This document shows positions 25,276 through 35,209 of a stretch of DNA of 64,000 nucleotides, one piece after another. The position numbers and the translations under genes were made by a program. Position 1 is the first letter of the stretch. The number at the start of each line of letters is the position of its first letter. This stretch comes from UBA7803 sp041395905 (GTDB lineage: Bacteria; Pseudomonadota; Gammaproteobacteria; Pseudomonadales; Azotimanducaceae), in the NCBI GenBank assembly GCA_041395905.1, contig JAWKZP010000017.1:57216-121215 (forward strand). The letters run 5' to 3'. The notes under the pieces are model-generated. The model ran no database searches, was not told where the DNA came from, and saw nothing but the letters and a program-made list of their open reading frames with translations.

Positions 25276-27113
25276 GGCGGGCTCCCCGGCTGGCACCGCG
25301 GGCCACTCGGCATCGGCCGCGGCTGCACTCCCGCTGGTTGCCGGTCGCCGCGGCGCTGGTTGCGGCACTGCTCTGGGCAGGCGGCGCCACGGCGGAACTG
25401 CGGGCCAGCATAGAGCCACGCACCATCGACGAGCTCGGCACCGCACGCCTGAGCATTCGCGTCGACGGCACCACCGGTGCTCAGGGCGTACCGTTGGACG
25501 TCACGCCGCTCGAGCAGGATTTCGAGGTGCTGGGCACCCAGAGTGCAAGCCAGTACCGCTCGATCAATGGTGTGGTGCAGAGCTGGATCGAGTATCAGGT
25601 CACCCTGCGTCCGCGTCGCTCCGGCACGCTGGAGATTCCGGCGCTGAAGATGGGCGGCGAGACGACCACGCCCCTGCGGCTCGAGGTCAGGCCGGTGGCC
25701 GACGACGTTCGCGACGCCATCCAGCGCATGGTGTTCTTCGAATCCACGCTATCCCGCAACCCGGTGTACGTGCAGGGCGAGACGGTGCTCACGCGGCGCC
25801 TGTACTACTCGAACGAAGCCCAGATCTACAGCGATCTGCCCGGTGCGCCCGAGGTCGCCAACGCAGTCGTCATGCCGCTTGGGGAAGCCCGCTCCAGCTA
25901 CGAGTTCCGCGACGGTCAGCGTTACGGCATGGTCGAGCAGCGCTTTGCCCTGCTGCCCGAGCAGAGCGGCACCCTGGTCATTCCGTCGATCTCCGTTACC
26001 AGCAGCGTAAAGCTGCAGAGCGGCGGGCGCACGCGCCGCTCAGGCGTGCGCGTGAGCACCGAGCGCCTCGAGCTGACCGTACTGCCCATACCCGACAGCT
26101 ACCCGGCCGACCAGCCATGGCTGCCGGCAACGGACGTGCAGATCCAGGACCGCTGGGAACCGGACGCGGATCGCTTCGAGGTCGGTCAGCCCATCACCCG
26201 ACGGTTGCGCATCGAGGCACACGGCAACGTGGGCTCGGCGATACCACCGCTGATTCCGGAACTGCCCGAGGCACGCTTCCGTCAGTATCCTGAACCGCCG
26301 GACCTGGACGACGACGCCAGCGGCGGCGAGATCGTCGGCAGCCGTGTCGAGGCCTTCGCCATCATTCCGACTACCGCCGGCACGACCACGCTGCCGCCGG
26401 TCACCCTCACCTGGTGGGACGTGGTCCGCGATCAGCTGCGCACCAGCACCAGCGCGCCGCGCACCCTGCGCGTGGCACCGGGCCCTGCCGGCAGCGGCAA
26501 CACGCCTGCTCCCCAGGCTGCAACACCCGGCCCGCCGCCGGCCAGCGCCACGAACGCGCCGGCACCGGAGGACACACCCTCGGAGCACGAGCCGGTACCT
26601 GACAGTGAGCCGGCCACCGGCGCGGCTCCGGGGGCGGATGATCTGCCCAGGTATCTGCTGCCTGCCGTGGCGGCGCTGTCCCTGGGCGTTCTGCTGATAC
26701 TGCTGCGGCGGCCACTCGCGGCGGCGCTCGCGGGGTTGAGGCGCGCCGCGCCCGGACACCCCTCAGACCTGCCAGGGCATCCGCGCCGCAGCCGTCCGGC
26801 GCAGCTCGGGCCGCTGCGGCGGGCCCTGCAGCGCGCAGCCAGCGAGGAGGATGCGGCCGCAGTGCATGGCGCCCTCATGCGCTACCTGGCTGCGTTCTAC
26901 GACCTGCCGGCAACCACCGCGGTGCAGCGTTTCCGGGCGGCCGGTCATGGCGCGGCCCTCGACGCGTTGAACGCCCTGTGCTACGCGCCACCGGCAGACG
27001 ATGCGGGGCGCCCGGCAGCCGAGGTCATGAGCGCGCTGATCGCGGCCGTGCAGCAGCTCCACCGGCAGCGTGGCAACACCCCGACCGAACCCCTGCCTGA
27101 GCTCTATGCCTGA
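25272..27113 (+). CDS. BatD-like protein (oxygen tolerance family)
   Basis: 613 residues. A signal peptide (about 1-40) precedes repeated immunoglobulin-like beta domains, with the family opening LRASIEPRTIDELGTARLSIRV. A Pro/Ala/Glu-rich linker (about 410-455) leads to one transmembrane helix (YLLPAVAALSLGVLLILL) and a cytoplasmic helical tail of about 120 residues. Completes the six-gene MoxR-Bat unit; in other bacteria such operons support envelope integrity and oxidative or starvation tolerance. GTG start with GTGA overlap. The 3' end overlaps convergent pepN by 10 bases. Confidence 0.88.
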   Translation: MRRAPRLAPRATRHRPRLHSRWLPVAAALVAALLWAGGATAELRASIEPRTIDELGTARLSIRVDGTTGAQGVPLDVTPLEQDFEVLGTQSASQYRSINGVVQSWIEYQVTLRPRRSGTLEIPALKMGGETTTPLRLEVRPVADDVRDAIQRMVFFESTLSRNPVYVQGETVLTRRLYYSNEAQIYSDLPGAPEVANAVVMPLGEARSSYEFRDGQRYGMVEQRFALLPEQSGTLVIPSISVTSSVKLQSGGRTRRSGVRVSTERLELTVLPIPDSYPADQPWLPATDVQIQDRWEPDADRFEVGQPITRRLRIEAHGNVGSAIPPLIPELPEARFRQYPEPPDLDDDASGGEIVGSRVEAFAIIPTTAGTTTLPPVTLTWWDVVRDQLRTSTSAPRTLRVAPGPAGSGNTPAPQAATPGPPPASATNAPAPEDTPSEHEPVPDSEPATGAAPGADDLPRYLLPAVAALSLGVLLILLRRPLAAALAGLRRAAPGHPSDLPGHPRRSRPAQLGPLRRALQRAASEEDAAAVHGALMRYLAAFYDLPATTAVQRFRAAGHGAALDALNALCYAPPADDAGRPAAEVMSALIAAVQQLHRQRGNTPTEPLPELYA

Positions 27114-29800
27114 GGCTCGGCGAGACTCTTGGTGACGATCTCGTAGAGATCCGGCGAGAGATCGGCTGCCTCGGCGACGCGTTCGAGCGCACCACGCATC
27201 AGTCGCTGACGGCCCGGATCGTAACGACGCCAGCGGGTGAGCGGAATCGCCAGGCGTGCCGCTACCTGCGGGTTGCTTGCATCGAGCGCGACGAGCGCCT
27301 GCGCGAGAAACGCATAACCGCTGCCGTCGGTCGCGTGAAAACCGCGCGCGTTCAGCTGCGCGAATGCGCCGTAGACCGCCCGCAGCTTGTTCGGATTGCG
27401 GGCGTCGAACGCCTCATGCGAGACCAGCTTCGCCACCTGCGCGGCGCCGTTCAGGGGGCTCGAGGCCTGCAGCGAGAACCACTGGTTCATCACCAGCGCT
27501 TCATGACGCCAGCGCGTGCCGAAATCGGCGAGCAGCGCCTCGCGCAGCGCACCGTCTACGTGCGCCGCGCGAGTGAGCTGCAGCAGCGCGGCGCGCCGAT
27601 CCGTCAGATTGTCCGCCCCGCGATACTCGGCTTCGATCAGCGCGCCCGCGGCCGCCCCCGGCAGCGCCTGGCCGAGATAGCTCAGGGCCACCTGCTTGAG
27701 CGTCCGCCGCGCCATGTCCACAGGCTCGGGGCTGAACGCGCCTCTGGCGCGATTGGCATCGAACAACTGCTGCCAGCCATCGACGTAGCGCCCGGCGATC
27801 GCTGCGCGCATACGGTCGAGCACGTCACACAGCGCCAGCACGTCGATGCCGCGCAGCTGCTCGAGCAGGTAGTTTTCGTCCGGCAACGTCAGCATGGCCG
27901 CCAGCAGGCACTTCTGCTCGGCATCGTCCGGAGCGTCGATGGCCAGCTTCAGCAGCGCGCCGAACAGCTCCAGCAGCCCCTCCTGCGGCGCTCCGCCGAA
28001 ACGCAGCAGGCGTTCCACCTCGATGGAGACCAGCGTCTGCAGCGCATCCCAACGGGCGAAGCCGTCGCTGTCATGAAGCACGAGGAACTCGAGCTCCCCG
28101 GTCGAACGCGGGAAGTTCACGCGCACCGGCGCTGAAAAACCACGCAGAAAGCTCACCGCTGGACGCGCGGAGGGACCGCTCACGCTGAGCTCTACCCGGG
28201 CCGAGCGCAGGTGCAGCAGCAGGCTGGTCCGGCCGGTGTGTGGGTCACGCGACACCGCCACCGGGTCGCTGCAACGCAGCTCCAACGCGTCGCAATCCAG
28301 ATCAATCCCGTCACCGTCGAGCAGCCCGAGCAGCACCGGTATGTGAAACGGCAGTTTGTCCGGTTGCCCCGGAGTGGCCGGACAGTGCTGCGCCAGGCTC
28401 AGGGTCAGGCAGCCGTCCGCCCACCGCGCACTCACGTCGACGACCGGAGTCCCTGCCTGTGAGTACCAGCGTTGAAACTGCGTCAGATCGACATCGCTGA
28501 CCGCCGCCATGGCGGCAACGAAATCGTCCGTCGTGGCGGCACTGCCGTCGTGGCGCTGGAAATACAGGTCCGTGCCGGCGCGAAACCGCTCCGCTCCCAG
28601 CAGCGTATGCAGCATGCGCACGACCTCCGCGCCTTTCTCGTAGACCGTCGGGGTGTAGAAGTTGGAGATCTCGAGGTAGCTGGCCGGCCGCACCGGGTGC
28701 GCCATGGGGCCGGAATCCTCGGCAAACTGCACCGCGCGCAGGAAGGTCACGTCCTCGATGCGTTTCACGGTGCGCGAGTGCAGATCCGACGTGAACTCGG
28801 CATCGCGGAACACGGTGAACCCTTCCTTGAGGCTGAGCTGAAACCAGTCCCGGCAGGTGACACGATTGCCGGACCAGTTGTGAAAGTACTCGTGGCCGAT
28901 GATCCCCTCGACGCGCTGATAGGTGGCGTCGGTAGCCGTGTCTTTCGACGCCAGCACGGCGGAAGTGTTGAACAGGTTGAGCCCCTTGTTCTCCATCGCG
29001 CCCATGTTGAAGTCTTCGACGGCGACGATCATGAAGATGTCGAGATCGTACTCGCGGCCGAATGTCTGCTCGTCCCAGCGCATGGCACGCTTGAGCGACG
29101 CCATGGCGAAGTCGCAGTGACCGATGTTGTGCGGCTCGGAATAGATGCGCAGCGTGACCTCCCGTCCCGAGCCGGTGGTGAAGCGGTCCTCCAGCAGCGC
29201 CAGATCGCCGGCCACGAGCGCGAACAGATAGCTGGGCTTCGGAAACGGATCGTGCCAGGTGACCGACCGGCGCCCGTCATCGAGCTCGACGTCGGCTACC
29301 GGATTGCCGTTCGAAAGCAGCACCGGGTAACTGCCCGCGTCCGCGATGATCGTCGTCGTGAAGCGGGCCAGGACGTCCGGCCGGTCCTGATAGAAGGTGA
29401 TCCTGCGGAACCCCTCGGCCTCGCACTGAGTGCAGAACATCCCGCCCGATTTGTACAACCCCTCCAGCGCCGTGTTCTGCTCCGGATGAATCCGCGTGAC
29501 GATGCGGATGCGGGCTTCTCCGGGCAGATCGAACAGCGTCAGGCTCGAGTCGTCGAGCCGATACTCGTTGCTGCCGAGCTCGACGCCGTCGATGCTCACC
29601 GAGACGAGCTCCAGCGCCTCGCCGTCGAGTCGCAGCGGTGCCTGCGCCTGCGCCTCGACGCTGCGCACGACCCGCAGATCGCTGGTCACCTCGGTCACCC
29701 CGTCACGGATGTCGAACCTGAGATCGACTTCCTCGGTGCGGTAGTCGGGCGCACGATAGTCGGCAAGCAGAACCGCCTTCGGATTACCATCTCGCATCAT
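27104..29800 (-). CDS. pepN: Aminopeptidase N (M1 zinc metallopeptidase)
   Basis: 898 residues, close to E. coli PepN (870). It removes N-terminal residues from peptides in the cytoplasm. The exopeptidase motif GAMENKG is present. The zinc site is HEYFH at residues 303-307, with the second glutamate in SLKEGFTVF. The proton-donor tyrosine region is ASYLEISNFYTPTVYEKGAE. GGAG lies eight bases before ATG 29800; an ATG three bases later is also possible. The start overlaps the stop of the DUF2797 gene. Confidence 0.96.
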   Translation of the reverse strand: MMRDGNPKAVLLADYRAPDYRTEEVDLRFDIRDGVTEVTSDLRVVRSVEAQAQAPLRLDGEALELVSVSIDGVELGSNEYRLDDSSLTLFDLPGEARIRIVTRIHPEQNTALEGLYKSGGMFCTQCEAEGFRRITFYQDRPDVLARFTTTIIADAGSYPVLLSNGNPVADVELDDGRRSVTWHDPFPKPSYLFALVAGDLALLEDRFTTGSGREVTLRIYSEPHNIGHCDFAMASLKRAMRWDEQTFGREYDLDIFMIVAVEDFNMGAMENKGLNLFNTSAVLASKDTATDATYQRVEGIIGHEYFHNWSGNRVTCRDWFQLSLKEGFTVFRDAEFTSDLHSRTVKRIEDVTFLRAVQFAEDSGPMAHPVRPASYLEISNFYTPTVYEKGAEVVRMLHTLLGAERFRAGTDLYFQRHDGSAATTDDFVAAMAAVSDVDLTQFQRWYSQAGTPVVDVSARWADGCLTLSLAQHCPATPGQPDKLPFHIPVLLGLLDGDGIDLDCDALELRCSDPVAVSRDPHTGRTSLLLHLRSARVELSVSGPSARPAVSFLRGFSAPVRVNFPRSTGELEFLVLHDSDGFARWDALQTLVSIEVERLLRFGGAPQEGLLELFGALLKLAIDAPDDAEQKCLLAAMLTLPDENYLLEQLRGIDVLALCDVLDRMRAAIAGRYVDGWQQLFDANRARGAFSPEPVDMARRTLKQVALSYLGQALPGAAAGALIEAEYRGADNLTDRRAALLQLTRAAHVDGALREALLADFGTRWRHEALVMNQWFSLQASSPLNGAAQVAKLVSHEAFDARNPNKLRAVYGAFAQLNARGFHATDGSGYAFLAQALVALDASNPQVAARLAIPLTRWRRYDPGRQRLMRGALERVAEAADLSPDLYEIVTKSLAEPQA

Positions 29801-30690
29801 TCGAACATCTCCATCTGATCCGCCGTGACCAGCGACCCGGACGCGGGTGACGAAACGCGCACCCGATAGGCGCGGTGCTGGCGGATGTTGAGCACGCCCC
29901 GATCGAACAACAGAAACTGACCCTTGATGCCGAGCAGGGTTCCCTCCACCCGGGTCTGGCGCTCGAGACGCCAACGCGCAAACGCGGTGCCGTAGCGCAG
30001 CAACGGGTAACGCAGTGTGTGCGCGATCGACTGCTCGAGCCAGCGTACTTCCGTCGGCAGCTCGAGCGCAGCGCCACGCAGCCGGTCGCGCAGCGCTGCC
30101 AGATCCAGGGGCGGCGCGTCGCCGCGCACCAGCGCTCTCCAGTCGGTGCGGTCGCTCAGATGTCTGGCCAGGGCCACCTCGGCAAGCCCCGCGAGCTGTC
30201 GGGTGGGTGCCTCCAGAATGACGAGCCCCTGGGTTGCGCCCTGATCGAGCCAACGGCCCAGCTCCTGCCCGCGCCGGGTGAGGCCGACCTTGGCGCCGGC
30301 CGAGTTGGCCAGGTACACCAGGTGCGGCTGCATGCAGAAGGACACACCCCACTCCGGCTCGCGGCAGGTGCCGGCGGCATAGTGACATCGATCCGGGCTG
30401 ACCACGCACAGATCGCAGCGCGCCAGCCGCTGAAAGCACGGGTAGCAGTAGCCCTGGCCGAAGCTCTTGCGGGTGCGTCGCCCGCAGTAGCAGCAGGCTA
30501 TGTCACCGAGAAACTCGATGGCCAGCGGTGCGCCGAGCAGCCCGTCGAGCGCAAGCATCGTCGCGTCGACAGCCCCGGTACCCGGTCCGGGGCGGGCATG
30601 CAGAACGAGCTGGTAGCTGGCCGGAGCGGCCGCGTCGCCCGGCGCAACGGCCATCCGTTCCAGGTAGCCTTCCAGCGGCTCAAAGTCCAC
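29797..30690 (-). CDS. DUF2797 family protein with cysteine-rich zinc site
   Basis: 297 residues. A cluster of cysteines typical of the family lies between about residues 60 and 125 (CCYCGRR, CYPCFQRLARCDLC), probably binding zinc, followed by CHYAAGTCREPEWG. The rest resembles a GIY-YIG-like fold (HLVYLANSAGAKVGLTRRGQ), as is known for DUF2797; the function is not established. GTG 30690 was chosen because MDFEPLEGYLERM is the expected N-terminus. It overlaps the rhomboid gene by 11 bases and pepN by 4, so all three form one transcript. Confidence 0.85.
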   Translation of the reverse strand: MDFEPLEGYLERMAVAPGDAAAPASYQLVLHARPGPGTGAVDATMLALDGLLGAPLAIEFLGDIACCYCGRRTRKSFGQGYCYPCFQRLARCDLCVVSPDRCHYAAGTCREPEWGVSFCMQPHLVYLANSAGAKVGLTRRGQELGRWLDQGATQGLVILEAPTRQLAGLAEVALARHLSDRTDWRALVRGDAPPLDLAALRDRLRGAALELPTEVRWLEQSIAHTLRYPLLRYGTAFARWRLERQTRVEGTLLGIKGQFLLFDRGVLNIRQHRAYRVRVSSPASGSLVTADQMEMFE

Positions 30691-31564
30691 GGGCGCGCCC
30701 GTACAACCCCGCCCCCAACCCCAGCAGGATACCCATGCCGAGACCGATCCAGTGGGCGGCGTTGGCCACGTGCAGCCCGAACGGCTCGGTGATGCCGGTG
30801 CTGAACACCACCAGAAAGAACAGCAGGCCCCCGGCGAGCCCCCGGGGGAGCTGCCACAGCGGCACCGCGGCACGCAGGCGGCTCATCACCAGCACCAGGC
30901 CCAGCAGTCCGTAACCGACGCCGGACAGCCCGCCGAACAGCGGCCCGCCTCCCAACGCGTACTGCCCCAGGTTCGAGACCACCGCGATGAGCACGACGGC
31001 GGCGACAAACCCCGGCGTGCCCAGGCCACGTTCGACGCGACGGCCGAACTCGATGACCACCACGCAATTGAATGCCAGATGCAGCACGGAAAAGTGCAGG
31101 AATATGGGCGTCAACCAGCGCCATACCTGAGCCTGTCGCAGCAGTTCCGCCAGATCCGGCAACACCGCCGGCGGGCGGCTCAGATCGACGATGGTGAGCA
31201 GCGCCACCAGCGTCCCCGGAGCACCGCGGGTGATGGCCAGGCTGAATGGAAACACCAGTAGCGACAGGCCGATCAGCAGGGTCAACCCGGGATAGGCCGC
31301 GAGCGCGCTCAGCAGGCGCATGCCATGCCCGGAGGCGGCGCCAGCGGCGGCGGCTGTCTCCTGCGGCTCCACTGCAACGATGCGCACCCGGCCTTCGCGC
31401 CAGGCAGCGTAGGCGCGACGTACCGCCTCGGCGTGTCGGGTGTCGGCCACGTCCAGCACCTGCACGCCCCGCTCCTCGTAGACCCGGTGTGCGACGCGCT
31501 GCTGCCAGAGCGCCGCCGAGAACGGTGCCAGGTCGACGTCGAGGCTCACTTCGATCACACGCAT
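30680..31564 (-). CDS. Rhomboid family intramembrane serine protease (GlpG-like)
   Basis: 294 residues. An N-terminal cytoplasmic domain (1-75), like the GlpG domain, precedes about six transmembrane helices. The catalytic serine lies in GGLSGVGYGLLG and the histidine in NAAHWIGLGMGILLG, with the HLAFNCVVVIEFGRRVE segment in between. It cleaves membrane proteins within the bilayer; substrates are unknown. ATG 31564 is the first start. Divergent from xdhC with 58 bases between, a stretch flanked by a CGGTTGA/TCAACCG inverted repeat. Confidence 0.93.
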   Translation of the reverse strand: MRVIEVSLDVDLAPFSAALWQQRVAHRVYEERGVQVLDVADTRHAEAVRRAYAAWREGRVRIVAVEPQETAAAAGAASGHGMRLLSALAAYPGLTLLIGLSLLVFPFSLAITRGAPGTLVALLTIVDLSRPPAVLPDLAELLRQAQVWRWLTPIFLHFSVLHLAFNCVVVIEFGRRVERGLGTPGFVAAVVLIAVVSNLGQYALGGGPLFGGLSGVGYGLLGLVLVMSRLRAAVPLWQLPRGLAGGLLFFLVVFSTGITEPFGLHVANAAHWIGLGMGILLGLGAGLYGRARGL

Positions 31565-31622
31565 GAAGGAAACCGGTTGAGGTAGTAGACTCGAGATCCA
31601 CTGTTACGGGATCAACCGACAG

Positions 31623-32657
31623 ATGCAAGCGGTCGACGCGGAAGTTCTCAATCAGGTTCATGACTGGCTGCGCGACGGCCACCGTTGCTGGCTGGCGACG
31701 GTGATCGAAACCTGGGGTTCCTCGCCGCGCCCGGTAGGATCGCTGTTCGCATGCGACGCCCGCGGCCACGTCGTCGGCTCCCTCTCCGGCGGCTGCGTGG
31801 AAGACGACCTGCTCGACAAGCTCACCCGCGGTGAGCTGGCGGCAACCCGGCCGCAGTACTTCCAGTACGGCATCACTACCGAGGAGACCGAGAAATTCGG
31901 CCTGCCCTGCGGGGGTTCGCTGCACATCGTCATCGAACCGCTGCAGGCCACGTCCGAGCACGGTGCGCACTTTGCGTTCCTGCGGGAAACCCTGGCCGAG
32001 CGCGGCTGGGCGCAGCGCGAGGTCAACCTGCAGACCGGTGCCAGCACGGTGCGACGTGTCGACGCATTCGCGCCACTGGAATGGTGCGCCGACACCCAGG
32101 TGCTGCGGCACGTGTACGGCCCGCGCACACAGCTGTTCATCATCGGCGCCGGCATGGTCTCCAAATACCTCGCGGAGATGGCCCGTACGCTGGATGTTCA
32201 GGTCACCGTGTGCGACCCGCGCGAACACCTGCTTCAGGACTTCGGCGTTGCCGGCGTGACGCTGGTGAACGACATGCCGGACGATGCGGTGCGGCGCCTC
32301 GCCAGCGACCCGGCCTCGGCGGTGGTGGCGCTCACCCACGATCCGCGCATCGACGACATGGGCCTCATGGAGGCGCTGACCACCGACGCGTTCTACGTCG
32401 GCGCCATGGGATCGACCCGCACCTCGGCCAGTCGCCGCGAACGGCTGCGGGCGCTGGATCTGACCGAAGCGCAGATCGCCCGTCTGCACGCTCCCATCGG
32501 GCTGCCCATCGGCAGCAAAACCCCGCCGGAGATCGCCATCGCCATTCTCGCCGAGCTGATTCAGGTGCGGCATCAGGCCGAGATCCGCGTCGCGCCGCAA
32601 TCCGCAGATGCAGCTGCGGCTGGAGCCGCAGGCGCGGCTGCAGGCGGCAGCGCCTGA
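31623..32657 (+). CDS. XdhC/CoxI family molybdenum-cofactor maturation protein
   Basis: 344 residues. The N-terminal XdhC_CoxI domain has LATVIETWGSSPRPVGSLF and GSLSGGCVEDDLL; the C-terminal Rossmann domain begins LFIIGAGMVSKYLAEM. XdhC proteins bind and sulfurate the molybdenum cofactor and insert it into xanthine-dehydrogenase-type enzymes. No such enzyme is in the window, so its client lies elsewhere. The last 25 residues are an Ala/Gly low-complexity tail. Eight bases later starts the MobA-like gene. Confidence 0.92.
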   Translation: MQAVDAEVLNQVHDWLRDGHRCWLATVIETWGSSPRPVGSLFACDARGHVVGSLSGGCVEDDLLDKLTRGELAATRPQYFQYGITTEETEKFGLPCGGSLHIVIEPLQATSEHGAHFAFLRETLAERGWAQREVNLQTGASTVRRVDAFAPLEWCADTQVLRHVYGPRTQLFIIGAGMVSKYLAEMARTLDVQVTVCDPREHLLQDFGVAGVTLVNDMPDDAVRRLASDPASAVVALTHDPRIDDMGLMEALTTDAFYVGAMGSTRTSASRRERLRALDLTEAQIARLHAPIGLPIGSKTPPEIAIAILAELIQVRHQAEIRVAPQSADAAAAGAAGAAAGGSA

Positions 32658-32664
32658 GCTCCGC

Positions 32665-33270
32665 ATGAGCGCGCCGATCGGCGGCGCCGTACTGCTCGCA
32701 GCCGGCTTTTCGCGACGCTTCGGCAGTGACAAGCGGCGCCACCGCCTGGCCGGCGGCGACATGCTGATGATCGCCACCGCGCGACGGCTCGCCGCCGCTT
32801 TCGAGCACCTCGTCGTGGTGCTGAGACCGGAGGACGACGCGCTCGCCGCCGCACTGCTCGAAGCACAGCTTCCCGCAGCACTCCAGATCGTACGGTGCGG
32901 CGATGCCAGCGACGGCATGGGCCGCTCGCTGGCAGCGGGTGCAGCGGCCGCGCACGCAGCCGGGTGGCACTATCTGTTCGTGGCCCTCGCGGACATGGCC
33001 TGGGTCGATCCGGCGACCCTGACGCGCCTGCGCGAGGCCCTGATCGCGGCCCAGGCGACGGACCCGTCAGCCATCGTGCAGCCCGAACATGACGGCAGGC
33101 CCGGACACCCGGTAGGGTTCGCCAGCGGCTGGTTCGACCAGCTGGAGCGGCTGCAGGGCGACGCCGGCGCGAGACACCTGCTGCAGCGCCCCGACGCAAT
33201 GCCCGTACGGGTGGCGGTGGCCGACCCCGGCGTGCTGCGCGACCTCGACCGTCCCGAACCAGGTACCTGA
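32665..33270 (+). CDS. MobA/MocA-like nucleotidyltransferase
   Basis: 201 residues. The N-terminal nucleotide-binding loop LLAAGFSRRFGSDKR and the metal motif ALADMAWVDP identify the MobA-like NTP transferase family. Paired with XdhC it most likely attaches CMP (MocA) to molybdopterin, giving the dinucleotide form used by xanthine-dehydrogenase-type enzymes; this is inferred from context. The usual LPW/LPY substrate segment of MobA is not obvious. Start ATG 32665, just after the xdhC stop. Confidence 0.85.
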   Translation: MSAPIGGAVLLAAGFSRRFGSDKRRHRLAGGDMLMIATARRLAAAFEHLVVVLRPEDDALAAALLEAQLPAALQIVRCGDASDGMGRSLAAGAAAAHAAGWHYLFVALADMAWVDPATLTRLREALIAAQATDPSAIVQPEHDGRPGHPVGFASGWFDQLERLQGDAGARHLLQRPDAMPVRVAVADPGVLRDLDRPEPGT

Positions 33271-33292
33271 AACGTCCTGACGCCCGGCAGCC

Positions 33293-34192
33293 TCAGCTCT
33301 GCGACGGGCGGCCGCCCAACCGGCTCGCCCAATCGAGCTTGCTGCGGCAGGACTCGAAGAAACTGTGCCCGAGCGGATAGATGAGACGCAGCGGCGCCGC
33401 GTACTTGCCCACCAGCACGGCATCGCCCGTGTTCAGATTGAAGTCCACCTGCGAGTCGCAGCTGATCTGGGCGTTGTTGGCACCGGTGGCACCGATGACG
33501 ATCCGCAGCTGCGACTGGCCACGCACCACGAGCGGGCGCGACGTCAGCGTATGCGGAAACATGGGCACGATGACGATGGCATCCAGAGACGGATGCATGA
33601 TCGGCCCCCCGGCCGACAGCGCATAGGCCGTGGAGCCGGTGGGCGAGGCGATGATGAGACCGTCCGAACGCTGGTCGTAGACGAACTCGCCGTCGACGTT
33701 GAGATCGAACTCCATCATTCGCGACATGCCGCCCGGATGCACCACCACGTCGTTGAGCGCCGGTGAGCGCCACAACTCGCGGCCGCCCCGCTCCACCCTG
33801 GCCTCGAGCAGGAAGTGATCCTCGGTGGTGTAGCGGCCCGCCAGCACTTCCGGAAGGCCGCTCTCGATCTGGTCCGGCGCCATGTCGGCAAGAAAGCCGA
33901 GCCCGCCGCGATTGACGCCGAGTACCGGCACGCCGCTGTGCGCCAGGTCGCGACCCACGCCGAGGAGGCTGCCGTCACCTCCCACCACCACGATGAGGTC
34001 GCAGTCGTCACCGAGCGCGGCGCGGGAGCGCACCTCGCGGGTGTGGCCGTCGATCATGCGTGCGGTGGCGTCCTCGAAGATCACGCGCACGCCGTGACGG
34101 CGCAGGCACTCCTCCACCGCCAGGACGCTGTCGAGTATCTCCGGGCTGTCGCGACGGCTGATCAGCGCAACCGAAGAAAATGAACCGGCCAT
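33293..34192 (-). CDS. nadK: NAD kinase
   Basis: 299 residues, the standard size. It phosphorylates NAD to NADP with ATP or polyphosphate. GGDGS near residues 71-75 holds the catalytic aspartate. NDVVVHPGG and PTGSTAYALSAGGPI complete the substrate site. Cytoplasmic and essential in most bacteria. It is convergent with the MobA-like gene, with 22 bases between stops, and divergent from cysE. Confidence 0.96.
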   Translation of the reverse strand: MAGSFSSVALISRRDSPEILDSVLAVEECLRRHGVRVIFEDATARMIDGHTREVRSRAALGDDCDLIVVVGGDGSLLGVGRDLAHSGVPVLGVNRGGLGFLADMAPDQIESGLPEVLAGRYTTEDHFLLEARVERGGRELWRSPALNDVVVHPGGMSRMMEFDLNVDGEFVYDQRSDGLIIASPTGSTAYALSAGGPIMHPSLDAIVIVPMFPHTLTSRPLVVRGQSQLRIVIGATGANNAQISCDSQVDFNLNTGDAVLVGKYAAPLRLIYPLGHSFFESCRSKLDWASRLGGRPSQS

Positions 34193-34298
34193 GGGCGTCT
34201 GCTGTCACAGGTCAGAGCGCACACTACATGGCCACCCGGCAGCGGACAATGGTTACAATCACCCTCCGCAAGGTCCCAGCGAGGCGCCAAGTCCGGAC

Positions 34299-35141
34299 AT
34301 GAACCGATCTGTCGACACCCGCTACCTCGACGCCGTCGAGGCGGTTCGCAACGCCGACGGCGTGGTCGGCAGCGCGGTGCTGTGGGCGCTCATGCGTGAG
34401 GAAGCAGAGCGCAAGGCCGCCGAGGAGCCCATTCTCGGCAGCTACTTCCACGCCACCGTGCTGAACCACAAATCCTTCGGCGCCGCGCTGTCGTTCCGCC
34501 TGGCCAGCAAGCTGGACAATCCCATGCTGCCCACCATGCTCATTCGCGACGTAACCAGCGAAGCCATGGATGCGCATCCGCAGATCCTGGCGGCAGCCGC
34601 AAAGGACATTCTGGCAGCCTACACGCGCGACCCGGCCTGCCCGGACCTGTCGACGCCATTCCTGTTCTTCAAAGGCTTTCACGCGCTGCAGGCACACCGA
34701 ATCGCCCACTGGCTGTGGCAGTCCGGGCGGGAAACCCTGGCACGCTTCTTTCAGAACCAGATCAGCGTGACGCTGGGCGTGGACATGCATCCGGCGGCAC
34801 GGATCGGCTCGGGGCTGATGCTCGACCACGCCACCGGCATCGTGATCGGCGAGACGGCGGTCATCGAGGACGACGTCTCGATTCTGCACTCGGTGACGCT
34901 CGGCGGTACGGGTAAGGAGGTCGGCGATCGGCACCCGAAGATCCGTCGCGGCGTGCTGCTCGCAGCGGGCTGCAAAGTGATCGGCAACATCGAAGTCGGC
35001 GAGTACGCCAAGGTCGGGGCTGGCAGCGTGGTGCTCGACCACGTGCCCCCGGGCGTCACCGTCGCCGGCGTACCGGCCAGGGTGGTAGGTCGCACGGAAG
35101 GACACGTGCCGGCCCTCGAGATGGATCAGCGGTTCACGTGA
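34299..35141 (+). CDS. cysE: Serine O-acetyltransferase
   Basis: 280 residues. A helical N-terminal domain (1-145) with FFKGFHALQAHRIAHWLW is followed by a left-handed beta-helix of hexapeptide repeats. The catalytic His/Asp pair lies in MLDHATGIVIGET and LHSVTLGGTGK. The enzyme acetylates serine to O-acetylserine for cysteine synthesis. The C-terminus lacks the typical E. coli-type isoleucine ending; it ends MDQRFT, so cysteine feedback or CysK binding may differ. ATG 34299 gives the expected N-terminus. The short gap to nadK must carry both promoters. Confidence 0.94.
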   Translation: MNRSVDTRYLDAVEAVRNADGVVGSAVLWALMREEAERKAAEEPILGSYFHATVLNHKSFGAALSFRLASKLDNPMLPTMLIRDVTSEAMDAHPQILAAAAKDILAAYTRDPACPDLSTPFLFFKGFHALQAHRIAHWLWQSGRETLARFFQNQISVTLGVDMHPAARIGSGLMLDHATGIVIGETAVIEDDVSILHSVTLGGTGKEVGDRHPKIRRGVLLAAGCKVIGNIEVGEYAKVGAGSVVLDHVPPGVTVAGVPARVVGRTEGHVPALEMDQRFT

Positions 35142-35209
35142 GCCGATCCGACGCGCCCGTGCGCGTCGTGCGCGTTCCTGAGCCCCGGCAGACGAGTGGG
35201 AATCGATCG